Shown: positions 14,817 to 23,280, numbered from the stretch's first letter. The stretch: 33,357 bases of DNA from an uncultured Eubacteriales bacterium (GCA_902783025.1 CACZPH010000043.1:1-33357); one strand, 5' to 3'. The notes: generated by a model not told the origin, from the sequence alone. A program made the numbers and translations.

Positions 14817-15684
14817 CGGTTTTCTCCATCATTTTTTCAATTTGGTTATATTTTTCTATTGCTTCTTCTCTTATTTGTTGGTTTGATTTTATTATATTTT
14901 TCTTTTTATTTTCACATATTATTTCTTGTTCAATCAGCGCAATTCTCATTGTTTGATTCAATTGCTCGTTATTCATTTTTATCTGTGAAGCAAAAAGTAT
15001 TTTCCTTAAGATAGGATCAACAACATCTTGGAAGATAGTAAATAGAATATGTGAAATTAGATAGATATTGAAAATCACAATAATTTTTAAAAATACTGAT
15101 ATATCATTACTAATTAAGCATAACGGAGTTGTGTAGACCAAGCATCCTAATGAGATGATAAAAAGAAAAATAATGATTCCAAAATTTATGTTATGCTTAT
15201 AGTAAGATAACGACTTTTCAATATCCATAATTCTATCAAAACCAATACCATCGGAATTGGGTTTATTGTCAATATATTTTGAAACAACAACATGCCATAT
15301 TACAAAAAGAGAGATAGCAACTGCAAATATTGTCCACTCAATTTCAATTAGTTTTATTGTTGAAGATATCGGCAATAAAGGAGCTTGTCCAATTGCGGCG
15401 GAAGCAGCAATGATAAGTAAAATAATTGTATAAGTTATTAGTTTTGCACCTGTAAATATTGAGTTGCGTTTAACTAGATAAATGATATAACTTATTAGAT
15501 TTACAACTCCAAAAAATACGCTGATTATTATTGATACTATGGAAGCATTAAGAGCATCAATAAGTCCTTGTTTGTAAAAACCGCTTAAAGCAAACACACC
15601 GAGAAGAAAGCCTAAAAATGACGAAATTAAGAACACAAAAATGTACTTTAATAAAGTTTTTATAATTTTTTTTCTTGTCTGCAT
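14800..15684 (-). CDS. Unrecognised six-TM membrane protein inside the type III R-M operon
   Basis: I do not recognise this 294-residue family. Hydrophobic segments lie at about residues 14-34, 47-71, 82-104, 117-137, 166-191 and 197-219. A polar, helical and probably coiled-coil tail follows at 229-294, rich in Gln, Glu, Asn and Lys (QIKMNNEQLNQTM.., NQIEKMMEK). The first residues (TRKKIIK) suggest a cytoplasmic N-terminus and, with six segments, a cytoplasmic tail. Composition is markedly AT-richer than mod ends and res. It is coupled to res by a 17-nt overlap and has GGAGAAG about 10 nt before the ATG. Position suggests an accessory or effector function of the R-M locus; no catalytic motif is visible. 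Confidence 0.75.
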   Translation of the reverse strand: MQTRKKIIKTLLKYIFVFLISSFLGFLLGVFALSGFYKQGLIDALNASIVSIIISVFFGVVNLISYIIYLVKRNSIFTGAKLITYTIILLIIAASAAIGQAPLLPISSTIKLIEIEWTIFAVAISLFVIWHVVVSKYIDNKPNSDGIGFDRIMDIEKSLSYYKHNINFGIIIFLFIISLGCLVYTTPLCLISNDISVFLKIIVIFNIYLISHILFTIFQDVVDPILRKILFASQIKMNNEQLNQTMRIALIEQEIICENKKKNIIKSNQQIREEAIEKYNQIEKMMEKTDESDS

Positions 15685-15713
15685 GTTTTATTTTACTTCT
15701 CCATGTCCTATTT

Positions 15714-16700
15714 TTAGTTGGATTCTTCTTCCATTTCTTCGAGCCTATTTTTTTCTAAGAGATCAACGTATGATTTTATTTTAGTTGCTTTATCTATCAT
15801 CTTTGCAGGATAAGTGTAATTTAATATGTTGGTTGGTTGCGAAAAGACTATTCTATCAGTCTTTTCTACAACGTGTACAAAAAATTTAAGTGTACCGCTC
15901 GTGTATATGCCATGGATATTAACTGCAATATAATTTAGGGAAATAAAGATAGTATCTTTATCTTTGCAGATATCGGATATAAATTTTTCTTTTTCTTGAC
16001 TATTACTTATACTTGGGCTTGGAAACATTAAGAATTTACCAACACTATAAGTGTCTTTTGCAATCAAACTTAATTCGCCGGATTCCCCACGAGCTTTGTT
16101 GTTTATAAAAACATAGTCTTTTTCGAATATTGTTTTTTCTTTATTAGGTTGAGTGTTTATGTTTATAGATGTGAAACACACATCTTTTAAACTCGCTGTT
16201 TCTGAACAATTAAACACAAATGTTAGGTATACACCGTTAGTAAACCGTGCCGTAAATTCTTTATCGGAATACTCTTTTATGCTTTCATTGTATGTCATAT
16301 AGTATCTTAGGCAGGCTGAAGAGTTTTCCGTAATACATACATTGTCAACACTGGTTATTATTGGATCAAGTTTCTTTAAAATTATATTTGGAGCAGTACG
16401 GATTATTAAATCTTGCTTTCTATACTCTTTTTCTTCTTCTTGATACAATCTAGTTTGGCTTTGATTCTCTTCAAGGATTCGTTTATTATCTTTAGCAAGT
16501 TTATCAGCGGTTTCCTTGTGCCTTTCGGCTTGTATATACACCATTACGCCCAAAAATATTGTTGCTGCAGAACTTGCTGTAGAAAGAGATAGTGTCAACC
16601 AATCTTCTTGGCTAAAACTTATACCGCAAATAATAGCAAAGAGTGTAAAAACAATTAGCGGTATTAAAAGAAGTAAAAACAAAAAGTAAGCTTTCTTCAT
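15714..16700 (-). CDS. Unrecognised membrane-anchored protein with coiled coil and soluble domain, inside the R-M operon
   Basis: This 328-residue protein has two N-terminal hydrophobic segments (about 5-27 and 34-56) forming a membrane hairpin. A charged, probably coiled-coil stretch follows (about 57-95), then a beta-rich soluble domain (about 96-300) with several cysteines. A short acidic helix (NRLEEMEEES) ends the protein. The TM hairpin plus linker plus cytoplasmic domain layout is common in uncharacterised proteins of mobile and defence loci. The ATG lies 1 nt after the mod stop with AGGGGG as ribosome-binding site, so it is translationally coupled to mod. It is AT-rich like its neighbour at 14800, suggesting both were gained as a cassette. 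No enzymatic motif was found. Confidence 0.75.
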   Translation of the reverse strand: MKKAYFLFLLLLIPLIVFTLFAIICGISFSQEDWLTLSLSTASSAATIFLGVMVYIQAERHKETADKLAKDNKRILEENQSQTRLYQEEEKEYRKQDLIIRTAPNIILKKLDPIITSVDNVCITENSSACLRYYMTYNESIKEYSDKEFTARFTNGVYLTFVFNCSETASLKDVCFTSININTQPNKEKTIFEKDYVFINNKARGESGELSLIAKDTYSVGKFLMFPSPSISNSQEKEKFISDICKDKDTIFISLNYIAVNIHGIYTSGTLKFFVHVVEKTDRIVFSQPTNILNYTYPAKMIDKATKIKSYVDLLEKNRLEEMEEESN

Positions 16701-16701
16701 A

Positions 16702-18351
16702 TTACCCCCTTAGTTCGCCGTAGTAGTAGTCGGGAATGACGTTGATATTTACGTTGTGCGAAGTAAGCTTGTCTTCGGTTTCGGGAGTCACGAAAACGTC
16801 GTGCCCTACGTAAACGGCTTTGTAAGCAGTTTCGCCGTTTATCGAATCGGCAAAGGTTTTTAGCTCGTCGTCCGTAAGACAAATAGCAACCTTATTATTA
16901 CCGGCAAAGTCAAGACCGTTTTCAAGTTCGACAAGTTCTTTGATATGTAAGAGAAGCTTGTCCGCATACTCGTAATATAATTGCTCCGAGATAGGAACAA
17001 AGTCAACCTTGTAGTATTTCAGGCTCGCCTTATAGTCTTCTTTGGCAATTACGCGCTTTATGCGCTCATACGTTACGTCACGGCAGATATTATTTTCATT
17101 ATTCGTGCAAAGAATAAATTTACGCTTACCGCCGTCTTCCGCGTTTAATTTCATAACAGCGTGTCCTGTTGTTCCACTACCAGCAAAAAAGTCTAGAACA
17201 ATAGAACAATTACAATGCTTTATCAAAAACTGTATTAGTTCTACAGGTTTAGGATTTTGAAACAAGTCTTTAGTCCCAAAAACTTCTGTTAATTGTTTTG
17301 TCGCATCGCCTGTTTCTGCCAAATCATATATAATACTGCGACTTTTTATAAGTTTTCCTTTTAACTCGTTGAAATACACTTTTTCATAAGGAATCCAAGA
17401 ATTTTTCTTTTTATCAAAGCTCCAATATATATTGTTTTGTTTTATTATTTCCGTCATTTTTTGTAAACCAACGCGCCAACGGCCATCTTTTCCATCAGGA
17501 GCTTTCGGAAAATAGTCGCTTTTGTCAGGAGCTTTGATTGAAAAATACATAGAAGGTCGATCTTCTTTATGTGCAGAGCTTCCCCATTTTTCTAGTTTAA
17601 CAAGAGTATAGTTTCCATAATTGTCTTTTAGCTTAAAATCTTCTATTTTAGCTTCTTCTTGGAAATTTAACCACTTAAAAGCAAAAGCTTTTCGGTAACA
17701 CAGTATATATTCATGTTCAGTAACAAAAAACTCGTCTGTTTGTCCACCGCCAGCTTTTTTACGCCATATCATTGTACCTATATAATTATTATCATTAAAA
17801 ACATTATCACAAAGTATTTTCAACTGTGCTTGCTCATTATTGTCAATGGAAATAAAAATTACCCCTTTATCAGAAAGCAATCTATGGGCAATTTTAAGTC
17901 GTTCTGACATAAACGATAACCATTTGCTATGCTTGAATTTATCTTCACTGTCGACAAAAGCATCGTCATATACAAAGTCTTTATTACCTGTATTATACGG
18001 AGGATCTATGTAAATAAGGTCAATTTTGCCTTTGTGTGTTTTTTCGAGGAGTTTTAGGCTCGCCAAATTATCCCCTTCGATAAGAAAGTTTTGCGTGCCG
18101 CCGTTGTCGATTTTAAGATCTTCGTTTTCGACCAAGACCGGAACGTTCTTTTCGAGTAACTCGTCGACTGCCTCACGGTGTTCTTCGAAAACAAGCCCGT
18201 ATTTTTTGCCGTTTATATCTTTTTCGATATCGGACAAATAGACGAGTAACCTATCCGTGTTATCGTCGTGTTTTTCGATTAGCGTTTTGCGTATCTCTTC
18301 GATTTCGCTAAGCAGTTTTTCTCTCTTTTCTTTGGATACGTTAGTCGACAT
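16702..18351 (-). CDS. mod: Type III DNA methyltransferase, Mod subunit
   Basis: This 549-residue adenine-N6 (beta-class) methyltransferase has the catalytic DPPY at 116-119 (in YIDPPYNTG) preceding the SAM-binding FAGSG at 389-393 (in LDFFAGSGTTGH). The region between them holds the target-recognition domain. NFLIEGDNLASL at about 88-99 is typical of type III Mod and related enzymes. It methylates the recognition site and supplies specificity to Res. DNA encoding the recognition domain (about 17160-17990) is AT-rich, while both ends of the gene match host codon style, a mosaic pattern. It has its own promoter and GAGGT ribosome-binding site and leads a four-gene operon ending with res. Confidence 0.92.
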   Translation of the reverse strand: MSTNVSKEKREKLLSEIEEIRKTLIEKHDDNTDRLLVYLSDIEKDINGKKYGLVFEEHREAVDELLEKNVPVLVENEDLKIDNGGTQNFLIEGDNLASLKLLEKTHKGKIDLIYIDPPYNTGNKDFVYDDAFVDSEDKFKHSKWLSFMSERLKIAHRLLSDKGVIFISIDNNEQAQLKILCDNVFNDNNYIGTMIWRKKAGGGQTDEFFVTEHEYILCYRKAFAFKWLNFQEEAKIEDFKLKDNYGNYTLVKLEKWGSSAHKEDRPSMYFSIKAPDKSDYFPKAPDGKDGRWRVGLQKMTEIIKQNNIYWSFDKKKNSWIPYEKVYFNELKGKLIKSRSIIYDLAETGDATKQLTEVFGTKDLFQNPKPVELIQFLIKHCNCSIVLDFFAGSGTTGHAVMKLNAEDGGKRKFILCTNNENNICRDVTYERIKRVIAKEDYKASLKYYKVDFVPISEQLYYEYADKLLLHIKELVELENGLDFAGNNKVAICLTDDELKTFADSINGETAYKAVYVGHDVFVTPETEDKLTSHNVNINVIPDYYYGELRG

Positions 18352-18379
18352 AAATACCTCTGATGTTTTAGTTTATTCT

Positions 18380-18408
18380 ATTATACATACTTTTGCCGGG
18401 AAAAGCAA
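18380..18408 (-). promoter_or_regulatory. Promoter of the type III R-M operon
   Basis: On the minus strand TTGCTT, a 17-nt spacer and TATAAT; the start site is about 20 nt upstream of the mod ATG. No terminator is evident between the end of the AraC gene (18453) and this promoter, so some read-through from araC is possible. Confidence 0.7.
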
Positions 18409-18452
18409 GGCAAAAGGCGGAATATTTGCCGGCGTGTACCGTTTATGGGCGG

Positions 18453-19295
18453 TCAGGATTTCCCGTTACGGTACTCGGTGGGGGAGACGCCGAGGGATTT
18501 TTTGAACAGGGCGGAGAAGTGGTGCGCGTCGGAGAAGTTAAGGCGGGCGGCGATAACGCTTATCGAGTCGGACGAGAAGCGGAGCATGATCATTGCGATG
18601 CGGATCTTGGATTGGATGATATACTGGTGCGGAGTTATGCCGTAGGTGGCGCGGAAAGTGCGGATCACGTGCTCTTGAGAGAAGAAAAACTGCCGCGCAA
18701 GGTCGGCGATCGAGATGTCGTCCATGATATGGCAGTCGATATACAGCCGGATCTGTTCGGGCGGGGTGGCGATCGGCGCGCCCGTCGCGGCGTAAGCGGT
18801 CAAAAACTGCACCGCCTCGAGAAAAGTGCGTGCGGTCAGGTTTTCGTACTCGGTTTTCGTTTTCGCGCCCGCAGCGGCAAACCACTCGTCAAAAAATTTC
18901 TCGGTATTCGCGCCGCGGAAAACGACGCAGTCGTCCACGCCGTACGCGCTCATTATATCCCGCGACAGCTTGCCCTTAAAGTTTATCCACACGCGGGCGA
19001 AATCGTTGTCGGGGTTGGAGTAGTAGATCTGGTTTGCGCCCTCGCGGACGAGGAAGGTGTCGCCTTTTTGGACCGTAAAAATTTTGCCGTCCGAAATGAT
19101 TACGCCGCCGCCCGAGCGCACGTACTGCATACACGAAAAAGGCGAGTTCATGCGCAGAATGTAGCAGGGCATATCCGTCTCGGTGTAGCCGTACAGCGTT
19201 ATCTCAAAGGGGTTGCCTTTTGTGTCGAAAGGCGGCTTGATGATCTTTGCGCCGACGGGCGTTTCGAGATTGATGACCTGGAATTTGTTGTCCAT
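18453..19295 (-). CDS. AraC-family transcriptional regulator
   Basis: This 280-residue protein has an N-terminal cupin-type ligand domain (about 40-110, with GDTFLVREG). The C-terminal AraC domain (about 180-278) contains two HTH units. The first reads ISIADLARQFFFSQEHVIRTF. The second reads ISVIAARLNFSDAHHFSALF, followed by GVSPTEYR. It is divergent from the mutarotase-lactonase-dehydratase-SDR operon beginning at 19454, about 160 bp away. It is the probable activator of that operon, responding to a sugar or sugar acid. Promoter at 19315-19343; AAAGGAG precedes the ATG. Confidence 0.9.
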   Translation of the reverse strand: MDNKFQVINLETPVGAKIIKPPFDTKGNPFEITLYGYTETDMPCYILRMNSPFSCMQYVRSGGGVIISDGKIFTVQKGDTFLVREGANQIYYSNPDNDFARVWINFKGKLSRDIMSAYGVDDCVVFRGANTEKFFDEWFAAAGAKTKTEYENLTARTFLEAVQFLTAYAATGAPIATPPEQIRLYIDCHIMDDISIADLARQFFFSQEHVIRTFRATYGITPHQYIIQSKIRIAMIMLRFSSDSISVIAARLNFSDAHHFSALFKKSLGVSPTEYRNGKS

Positions 19296-19314
19296 ACCGT
19301 TCTCCTTTGGCTAA

Positions 19315-19343
19315 ATTATACCAGTTATTTCGGGCTAAATCAA
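19315..19343 (-). promoter_or_regulatory. Promoter of the second AraC gene
   Basis: On the minus strand TTGATT, a 17-nt spacer and TATAAT, with the start site close to the AAAGGAG ribosome-binding site. Confidence 0.7.
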
Positions 19344-19406
19344 GGCAAAAAGCGGATAAATATCAATTTTTTACACTCAAATAGCTAAAGTTGTATGTTT
19401 TTGCGC

Positions 19407-19435
19407 TTGCCTTTGCGCCCGCAGAGTGGTAAGAT
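19407..19435 (+). promoter_or_regulatory. Candidate promoter of the mutarotase operon
   Basis: TTGCCT, a 17-nt spacer and TAAGAT. The predicted start site falls at about 19442, next to GAGG at 19442-19445, giving a very short leader. The -35 and -10 are weak, consistent with AraC activation. Confidence 0.4.
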
Positions 19436-19453
19436 AGTATCGAGGATAGAAAA

Positions 19454-20356
19454 ATGGCTTTTCTCGTGCTGACAAATTCCGATATGCGCGCGCTCGTGGA
19501 CGAAAAGGGCGCCAACTGCGTAAGCCTTACCGATTCGCGCTTGTCCGCGTCCGTTTTGCGCCCGCTCATAGAGGGCGAAACGCCCGAAAACCCGTTCCTT
19601 CACGGCTCGCCCGTCCTTATGCCGCAAAACCGTATCGAAGGCGGCGCGTTCGACTATGACGGCAGGCGTTATACCTTCCCGCTCAACGAGCCGACGACTA
19701 ACTGTCATATCCACGGCGAAGTGTACGACAAGACCTTCCGCGTAGTAGAAAAAGACGATACGTATTGCGTTTTGTCGTTGTTTTTGCCCGAGCGCGAAGG
19801 GTTTTTGCACGATCGGGAAGTGGTGATAAGATACGACCTTACGCCGTCTTCGCTGCGCCGCACCGCGACGGTAAAGAATTTGTCCGTCCTCGATATGCCG
19901 CTGTCGTTCGGCTACCACACGACCTTCAACGTGCCGTTTTGCGACGGCTCGGACAAAGAAAGCGTATTCCTGTCCGCAAGCGTGGGCGCGGAGATCAAGC
20001 GCGACTCAAGATTTTTGCCGACCGGCAAGCACGGCTTCGGCTCGGTCGAGAAGAGCATAAACGCCGGCACGTTCCCCGCGCTTAGTCGCAAGATAAGCAA
20101 GCATTACCGCGCCATAAACGATACCGTTACGCTTACGGATACCCGCCGTCGCGTAAAAGTCGAATACGTATGCGACGAAAAGCTCCCGTACAGGCTGTTT
20201 TACAACGGTAACGCCGACGAGTATATTTGTCTCGAACCCATCTCGTGCCGCGTAAACTGCTACGGCGAAAAAGGGCGCGACGAAGCGGGATTCCTTACCG
20301 TTCCCGCCCGCGGTGAAGTAAAATTTACCGACGAAATTATCGTCAAGGAGTATTGA
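19454..20356 (+). CDS. Aldose 1-epimerase (galactose mutarotase)-like protein
   Basis: This 300-residue beta-sandwich protein belongs to the mutarotase superfamily, which interconverts alpha and beta anomers of aldoses. Conserved features include an Arg-containing PQNRIEGG strand, H85 and H87 in CHIHGE, H155 in FGYHTTFN, and the general base E261 in CLEPISC. It is cytoplasmic with no signal peptide. It is first in a four-gene operon, 1 nt before the UlaG-like gene. In this setting it may supply the beta-anomer to a sugar dehydrogenase. Substrate specificity is not readable. Confidence 0.85.
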   Translation: MAFLVLTNSDMRALVDEKGANCVSLTDSRLSASVLRPLIEGETPENPFLHGSPVLMPQNRIEGGAFDYDGRRYTFPLNEPTTNCHIHGEVYDKTFRVVEKDDTYCVLSLFLPEREGFLHDREVVIRYDLTPSSLRRTATVKNLSVLDMPLSFGYHTTFNVPFCDGSDKESVFLSASVGAEIKRDSRFLPTGKHGFGSVEKSINAGTFPALSRKISKHYRAINDTVTLTDTRRRVKVEYVCDEKLPYRLFYNGNADEYICLEPISCRVNCYGEKGRDEAGFLTVPARGEVKFTDEIIVKEY

Positions 20357-20357
20357 T

Positions 20358-21044
20358 ATGAAAGTTACATGGCTGGGTCAGGCCGGACTTATGTTCGAGA
20401 CCTGCGGCAAGACGATTTTGGTCGATCCGTACCTTAGCGACAGCGTGCGCAAAATTGAGCCGCACAACGCGCGCAGAGTGGCTGTGGACGAGCGCTTTCT
20501 GGCGGTCAAGCCCGATATTATCGTGCTCACTCACGACCACCTCGACCACACCGATCCCGAAACGCTTTGCCATTATCTCGGCGCGGATTCGTCCGTGCTC
20601 GTGCTCGCGCCCTACAACGCGTATCAGCACGTGCGCAAGGAGTTCGGCGGGCTCAAAAACAACTACGTATTGTTTTCGCCGCTTACGCGCTGGACGGAAG
20701 GAAAGCTGACGTTTTACGCGATCACGGCGGCGCACTCCGACCTTACCGCGATAGGCTTTTGTCTGAAGGCGGAGGGCAAAACGTATTACGTTACCGGCGA
20801 CACGCTGTATAGCGAAACGCTTTTTGCGGACCTTAAGGCGCTTTCGCTCAAGCCCGATTACGTTTTCGTACCCGTCAACGGCAGGGGAAACAACATGAAT
20901 TTTGCCGACGGTGCGGCGCTCTGCGCACGTCTCGGCGCCAAGGCGATACCAATGCACTGCGGACTGTTCGACGACTTCGATATGCGGTCTTTCCCGTACG
21001 AAAACAAGGTAGTGCCCGAATTTTACAAGGAGATCAGGCTGTAA
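20358..21044 (+). CDS. UlaG-like metallo-beta-lactamase-fold hydrolase (possible lactonase)
   Basis: This 228-residue protein of the MBL fold carries the metal motif HDHLDH at 59-64. Further ligands are the His of AAHSD, the Asp of YVTGDT and the His of IPMHCG. It resembles UlaG (L-ascorbate-6-phosphate lactonase) and its YtkL-type relatives; the WLGQAGLMF start is typical. The RBS AAGGAG overlaps the end of the mutarotase gene and the ATG follows its stop by 1 nt. Next to an aldonate dehydratase, a lactonase role opening a sugar lactone is plausible. UlaG-like proteins are promiscuous, so this remains inference. Confidence 0.8.
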   Translation: MKVTWLGQAGLMFETCGKTILVDPYLSDSVRKIEPHNARRVAVDERFLAVKPDIIVLTHDHLDHTDPETLCHYLGADSSVLVLAPYNAYQHVRKEFGGLKNNYVLFSPLTRWTEGKLTFYAITAAHSDLTAIGFCLKAEGKTYYVTGDTLYSETLFADLKALSLKPDYVFVPVNGRGNNMNFADGAALCARLGAKAIPMHCGLFDDFDMRSFPYENKVVPEFYKEIRL

Positions 21045-21075
21045 GGCGTAGCCGAGCGGCAAAACGGAGATAATT

Positions 21076-22224
21076 ATGAAAATCACAAGACTCGAACTCA
21101 TCAAGGTAAAACCGCGCTGGATGTTTCTCAAGATGTACACGGATTCGGATATCGTCGGCTACGGCGAACCGATTCTGGAGGGACACACCAACGCGCTCGA
21201 GGCGGTAGTCAAAGAATTTGAGGACTACCTTATCGGCAAGGATCCCATGCGTATCGAACATCACGTTCAGGCGCTGTATCGCGGCGGATTTTACCGCGGC
21301 GGTCCGCTCATGCTCTCGGCTATCAGCGGCATAGAGCAGGCAATGTGGGACATCAAGGGCAAGTATTACAACTGCCCCGTTTACGAAATGCTCGGAGGCA
21401 AATGCCGCGACAAAGTGCGTATGTACACGCATATCAAGACGACCGGCGCGGTAGAGTTTTCGGTCGAAGATATGCTCGCCATGGCGCGCAAAAGGCTTCA
21501 ACAAGGCTACACGGCGCTCAAGTATTCGATAATCCCGCCTATTCACGCCACCGAGCCGCCGGCTAAAATAAACGAGCATATCGAGCGTTTCGCCGCCGTC
21601 CGCAAGACGATAGGCGACGACGTCGAACTTGCCATCGATTTTCACGGCAGAGTCGCGCCGTCGCTCGCGCCCGCGCTTATCGAAAAGCTAAAACCTTATT
21701 CGCCGATGTTTGTCGAAGAGCCCGTATTGCCCGAAAACGTCGACTGCATGGCCGATATTTCGCGCAAAACCACCGTGCCCATCGCGGCGGGCGAAAGACT
21801 GTTTGGCAAATTCCAATACCGCGAACTTATCGAAAAGCAAGCGGTCAGGATAGTTCAGCCCGACATTTGCCACGTAGGCGGCATTTTCGAAGGGCGCAAG
21901 ATAGCCGCCATGGCGGAAAATTACTTTATGACCGTCGCGCCGCACAACCCGCTCGGACCCGTGTCGCTCGCATCGTGTCTTCAGCTCGACGCTTGTATCC
22001 CCAACTTCCTCGTGCAGGAGCATCCCGGCAACGCCGACGGCTCGGATCTGGGCGTAGGGTATATCAAAAAGCCGTTTGTTTTAGAGGGCGGCTATATCGC
22101 CGTTCCGGACGGTCCGGGACTCGGCGTCGAACTCGACGAAGACAAGCTCAAAGACAAGATCTACGACGGCAAATGGACCACGCCGCGCGTTTACTTTGAG
22201 GACGGAAGCAACGCCGACTGGTAA
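21076..22224 (+). CDS. Enolase-superfamily sugar-acid dehydratase, D-galactonate dehydratase (DgoD)-like
   Basis: This 382-residue protein follows E. coli DgoD closely. It has PRWMFLK near the N-terminus, GYGEPILEG, RGGFYRGGP and GIEQAMWDIKGK. The catalytic and metal residues are visible: D188 and H190 in DFHGRV, E214 in FVEEPVL, E240 in AAGERLF, and H290 in VAPHNPLGP. DgoD dehydrates D-galactonate to 2-keto-3-deoxygalactonate. The strong conservation favours galactonate or another aldonate as substrate. It is in the cytoplasm, in an operon with mutarotase, lactonase-like and SDR genes. No KDG(al) kinase or aldolase is present in the window. Confidence 0.85.
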   Translation: MKITRLELIKVKPRWMFLKMYTDSDIVGYGEPILEGHTNALEAVVKEFEDYLIGKDPMRIEHHVQALYRGGFYRGGPLMLSAISGIEQAMWDIKGKYYNCPVYEMLGGKCRDKVRMYTHIKTTGAVEFSVEDMLAMARKRLQQGYTALKYSIIPPIHATEPPAKINEHIERFAAVRKTIGDDVELAIDFHGRVAPSLAPALIEKLKPYSPMFVEEPVLPENVDCMADISRKTTVPIAAGERLFGKFQYRELIEKQAVRIVQPDICHVGGIFEGRKIAAMAENYFMTVAPHNPLGPVSLASCLQLDACIPNFLVQEHPGNADGSDLGVGYIKKPFVLEGGYIAVPDGPGLGVELDEDKLKDKIYDGKWTTPRVYFEDGSNADW

Positions 22225-22306
22225 GGAAAGCGAAACTTTATTTGCGGTTTTCGCGTAAATAATTCTTAAAAACGAAACAACAAAAAACCCGATCAAGGAG
22301 AGAGAA

Positions 22307-23089
22307 ATGAATAAATGCGTATTCGTTACCGGCGCTACCGACGGCACCGGGCTCGCTATCGCAAGGCGCTTTGCTAAAGAGGGCTACGACGTTATGATAG
22401 GCTCCAGGAGCGGCGAACGCGCCGAAGCGGCGGCAAAGAAAATTGCCGATGAGTTCGGCGTTTTCAGTAAGGGCTACGAAACCAGAATTTTTGACGAAGA
22501 CAACGTCAAGGCTATCTTCGACGATATTTATAAGAGCGGCAGACGAGTGACCACGCTCGTGCTCAACGCCGCAAACCTGGGCATAGGACAAGAGAGCCTT
22601 ACCGTGAATATCGACGACTTTATGGCGGTGTATCAGACAAACGTAGGGTGGAACTTCATGATGGCGCGCGCCGCCGCGAAACATATGATAGAGAATAAGG
22701 GCGGCTCGATAGTCTTTATTACTTCCAATTCCGCTATCCGCGTGACAAAGGATCGTTGCGCGTACTGTTCGAGCAAGAGCGCGATACTCGGCATGAGCAA
22801 GTCTTTCGCGGTTGACTGGGGCAAGTACGGCATTCGCTCCAACTGCGTGCTTCCGGGCATGATCAAGACGGAGCGCTGGCGCACCAACCTTAACGGCACG
22901 AAGTACAGCCTTCCCAATTACACGCCCATCGAGGACATCGCCGAGTACGAAGACATCGCCGACGCGGCGTATTACTTCGGCTCCGATCAATCTCGCAACA
23001 CCACGGGCGCCGAACTCGTAGTCGACGGCGGTATGCTCGCCCAGCTCACCCCGGACATAACGAGAAAATTGTGGAAAGACGAAGAGTGA
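22307..23089 (+). CDS. Short-chain dehydrogenase/reductase (SDR)
   Basis: This 260-residue classical SDR has the cofactor loop TGATDGTG (residues 9-16) and SRSGER after the second strand, whose arginines suggest NADP(H). NAAN replaces NNAG, and the catalytic pair is Y153/K157 in YCSSK. It is the last gene of the operon, preceded by AAGGAGAG and followed by a hairpin terminator. It could oxidise an aldose to the lactone used by the neighbouring UlaG-like and DgoD-like enzymes, or reduce a keto-sugar. The order of steps is inference. Confidence 0.9.
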   Translation: MNKCVFVTGATDGTGLAIARRFAKEGYDVMIGSRSGERAEAAAKKIADEFGVFSKGYETRIFDEDNVKAIFDDIYKSGRRVTTLVLNAANLGIGQESLTVNIDDFMAVYQTNVGWNFMMARAAAKHMIENKGGSIVFITSNSAIRVTKDRCAYCSSKSAILGMSKSFAVDWGKYGIRSNCVLPGMIKTERWRTNLNGTKYSLPNYTPIEDIAEYEDIADAAYYFGSDQSRNTTGAELVVDGGMLAQLTPDITRKLWKDEE

Positions 23090-23102
23090 TCCATACGTAA
23101 AA

Positions 23103-23130
23103 GCACGCTGCAAATCGAGCGTGCCTTTTT
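23103..23130 (+). terminator. Intrinsic terminator of the mutarotase-SDR operon
   Basis: GCACGCT and AGCGTGC form a perfect 7-bp stem with an 8-nt loop, followed by CTTTTT. Confidence 0.85.
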
Positions 23131-23146
23131 CGTACAAAGCGGCAAA

Positions 23147-23231
23147 AATCCGGTCGGATTGAAAGCGTAAGAAAAAAATCGTTCGTTTTGTAATACGTTT
23201 TTGACAATTTTTTCCGTAAGCAATACGTTTT
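23147..23231 (+). promoter_or_regulatory. Candidate operator sequences upstream of the GH32 gene
   Basis: A perfect palindrome AATCCG-GT-CGGATT is at 23147-23160, and the word AATACGTTTT occurs twice (23192-23201 and 23222-23231, 30 bp apart). All lie upstream of the promoter at 23251, where an activator could bind. No specific regulator family is recognised. Confidence 0.3.
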
Positions 23232-23250
23232 CGCTTTTTTCGCCGTTTCG

Positions 23251-23280
23251 TTGACAAAGCGGCCGAGCGGGCGGTATAAT
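23251..23280 (+). promoter_or_regulatory. Promoter of the GH32 gene
   Basis: TTGACA, an 18-nt spacer and TATAAT, with the GGAAAGGGAGAGG ribosome-binding region just before the ATG at 23316. Confidence 0.8.
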
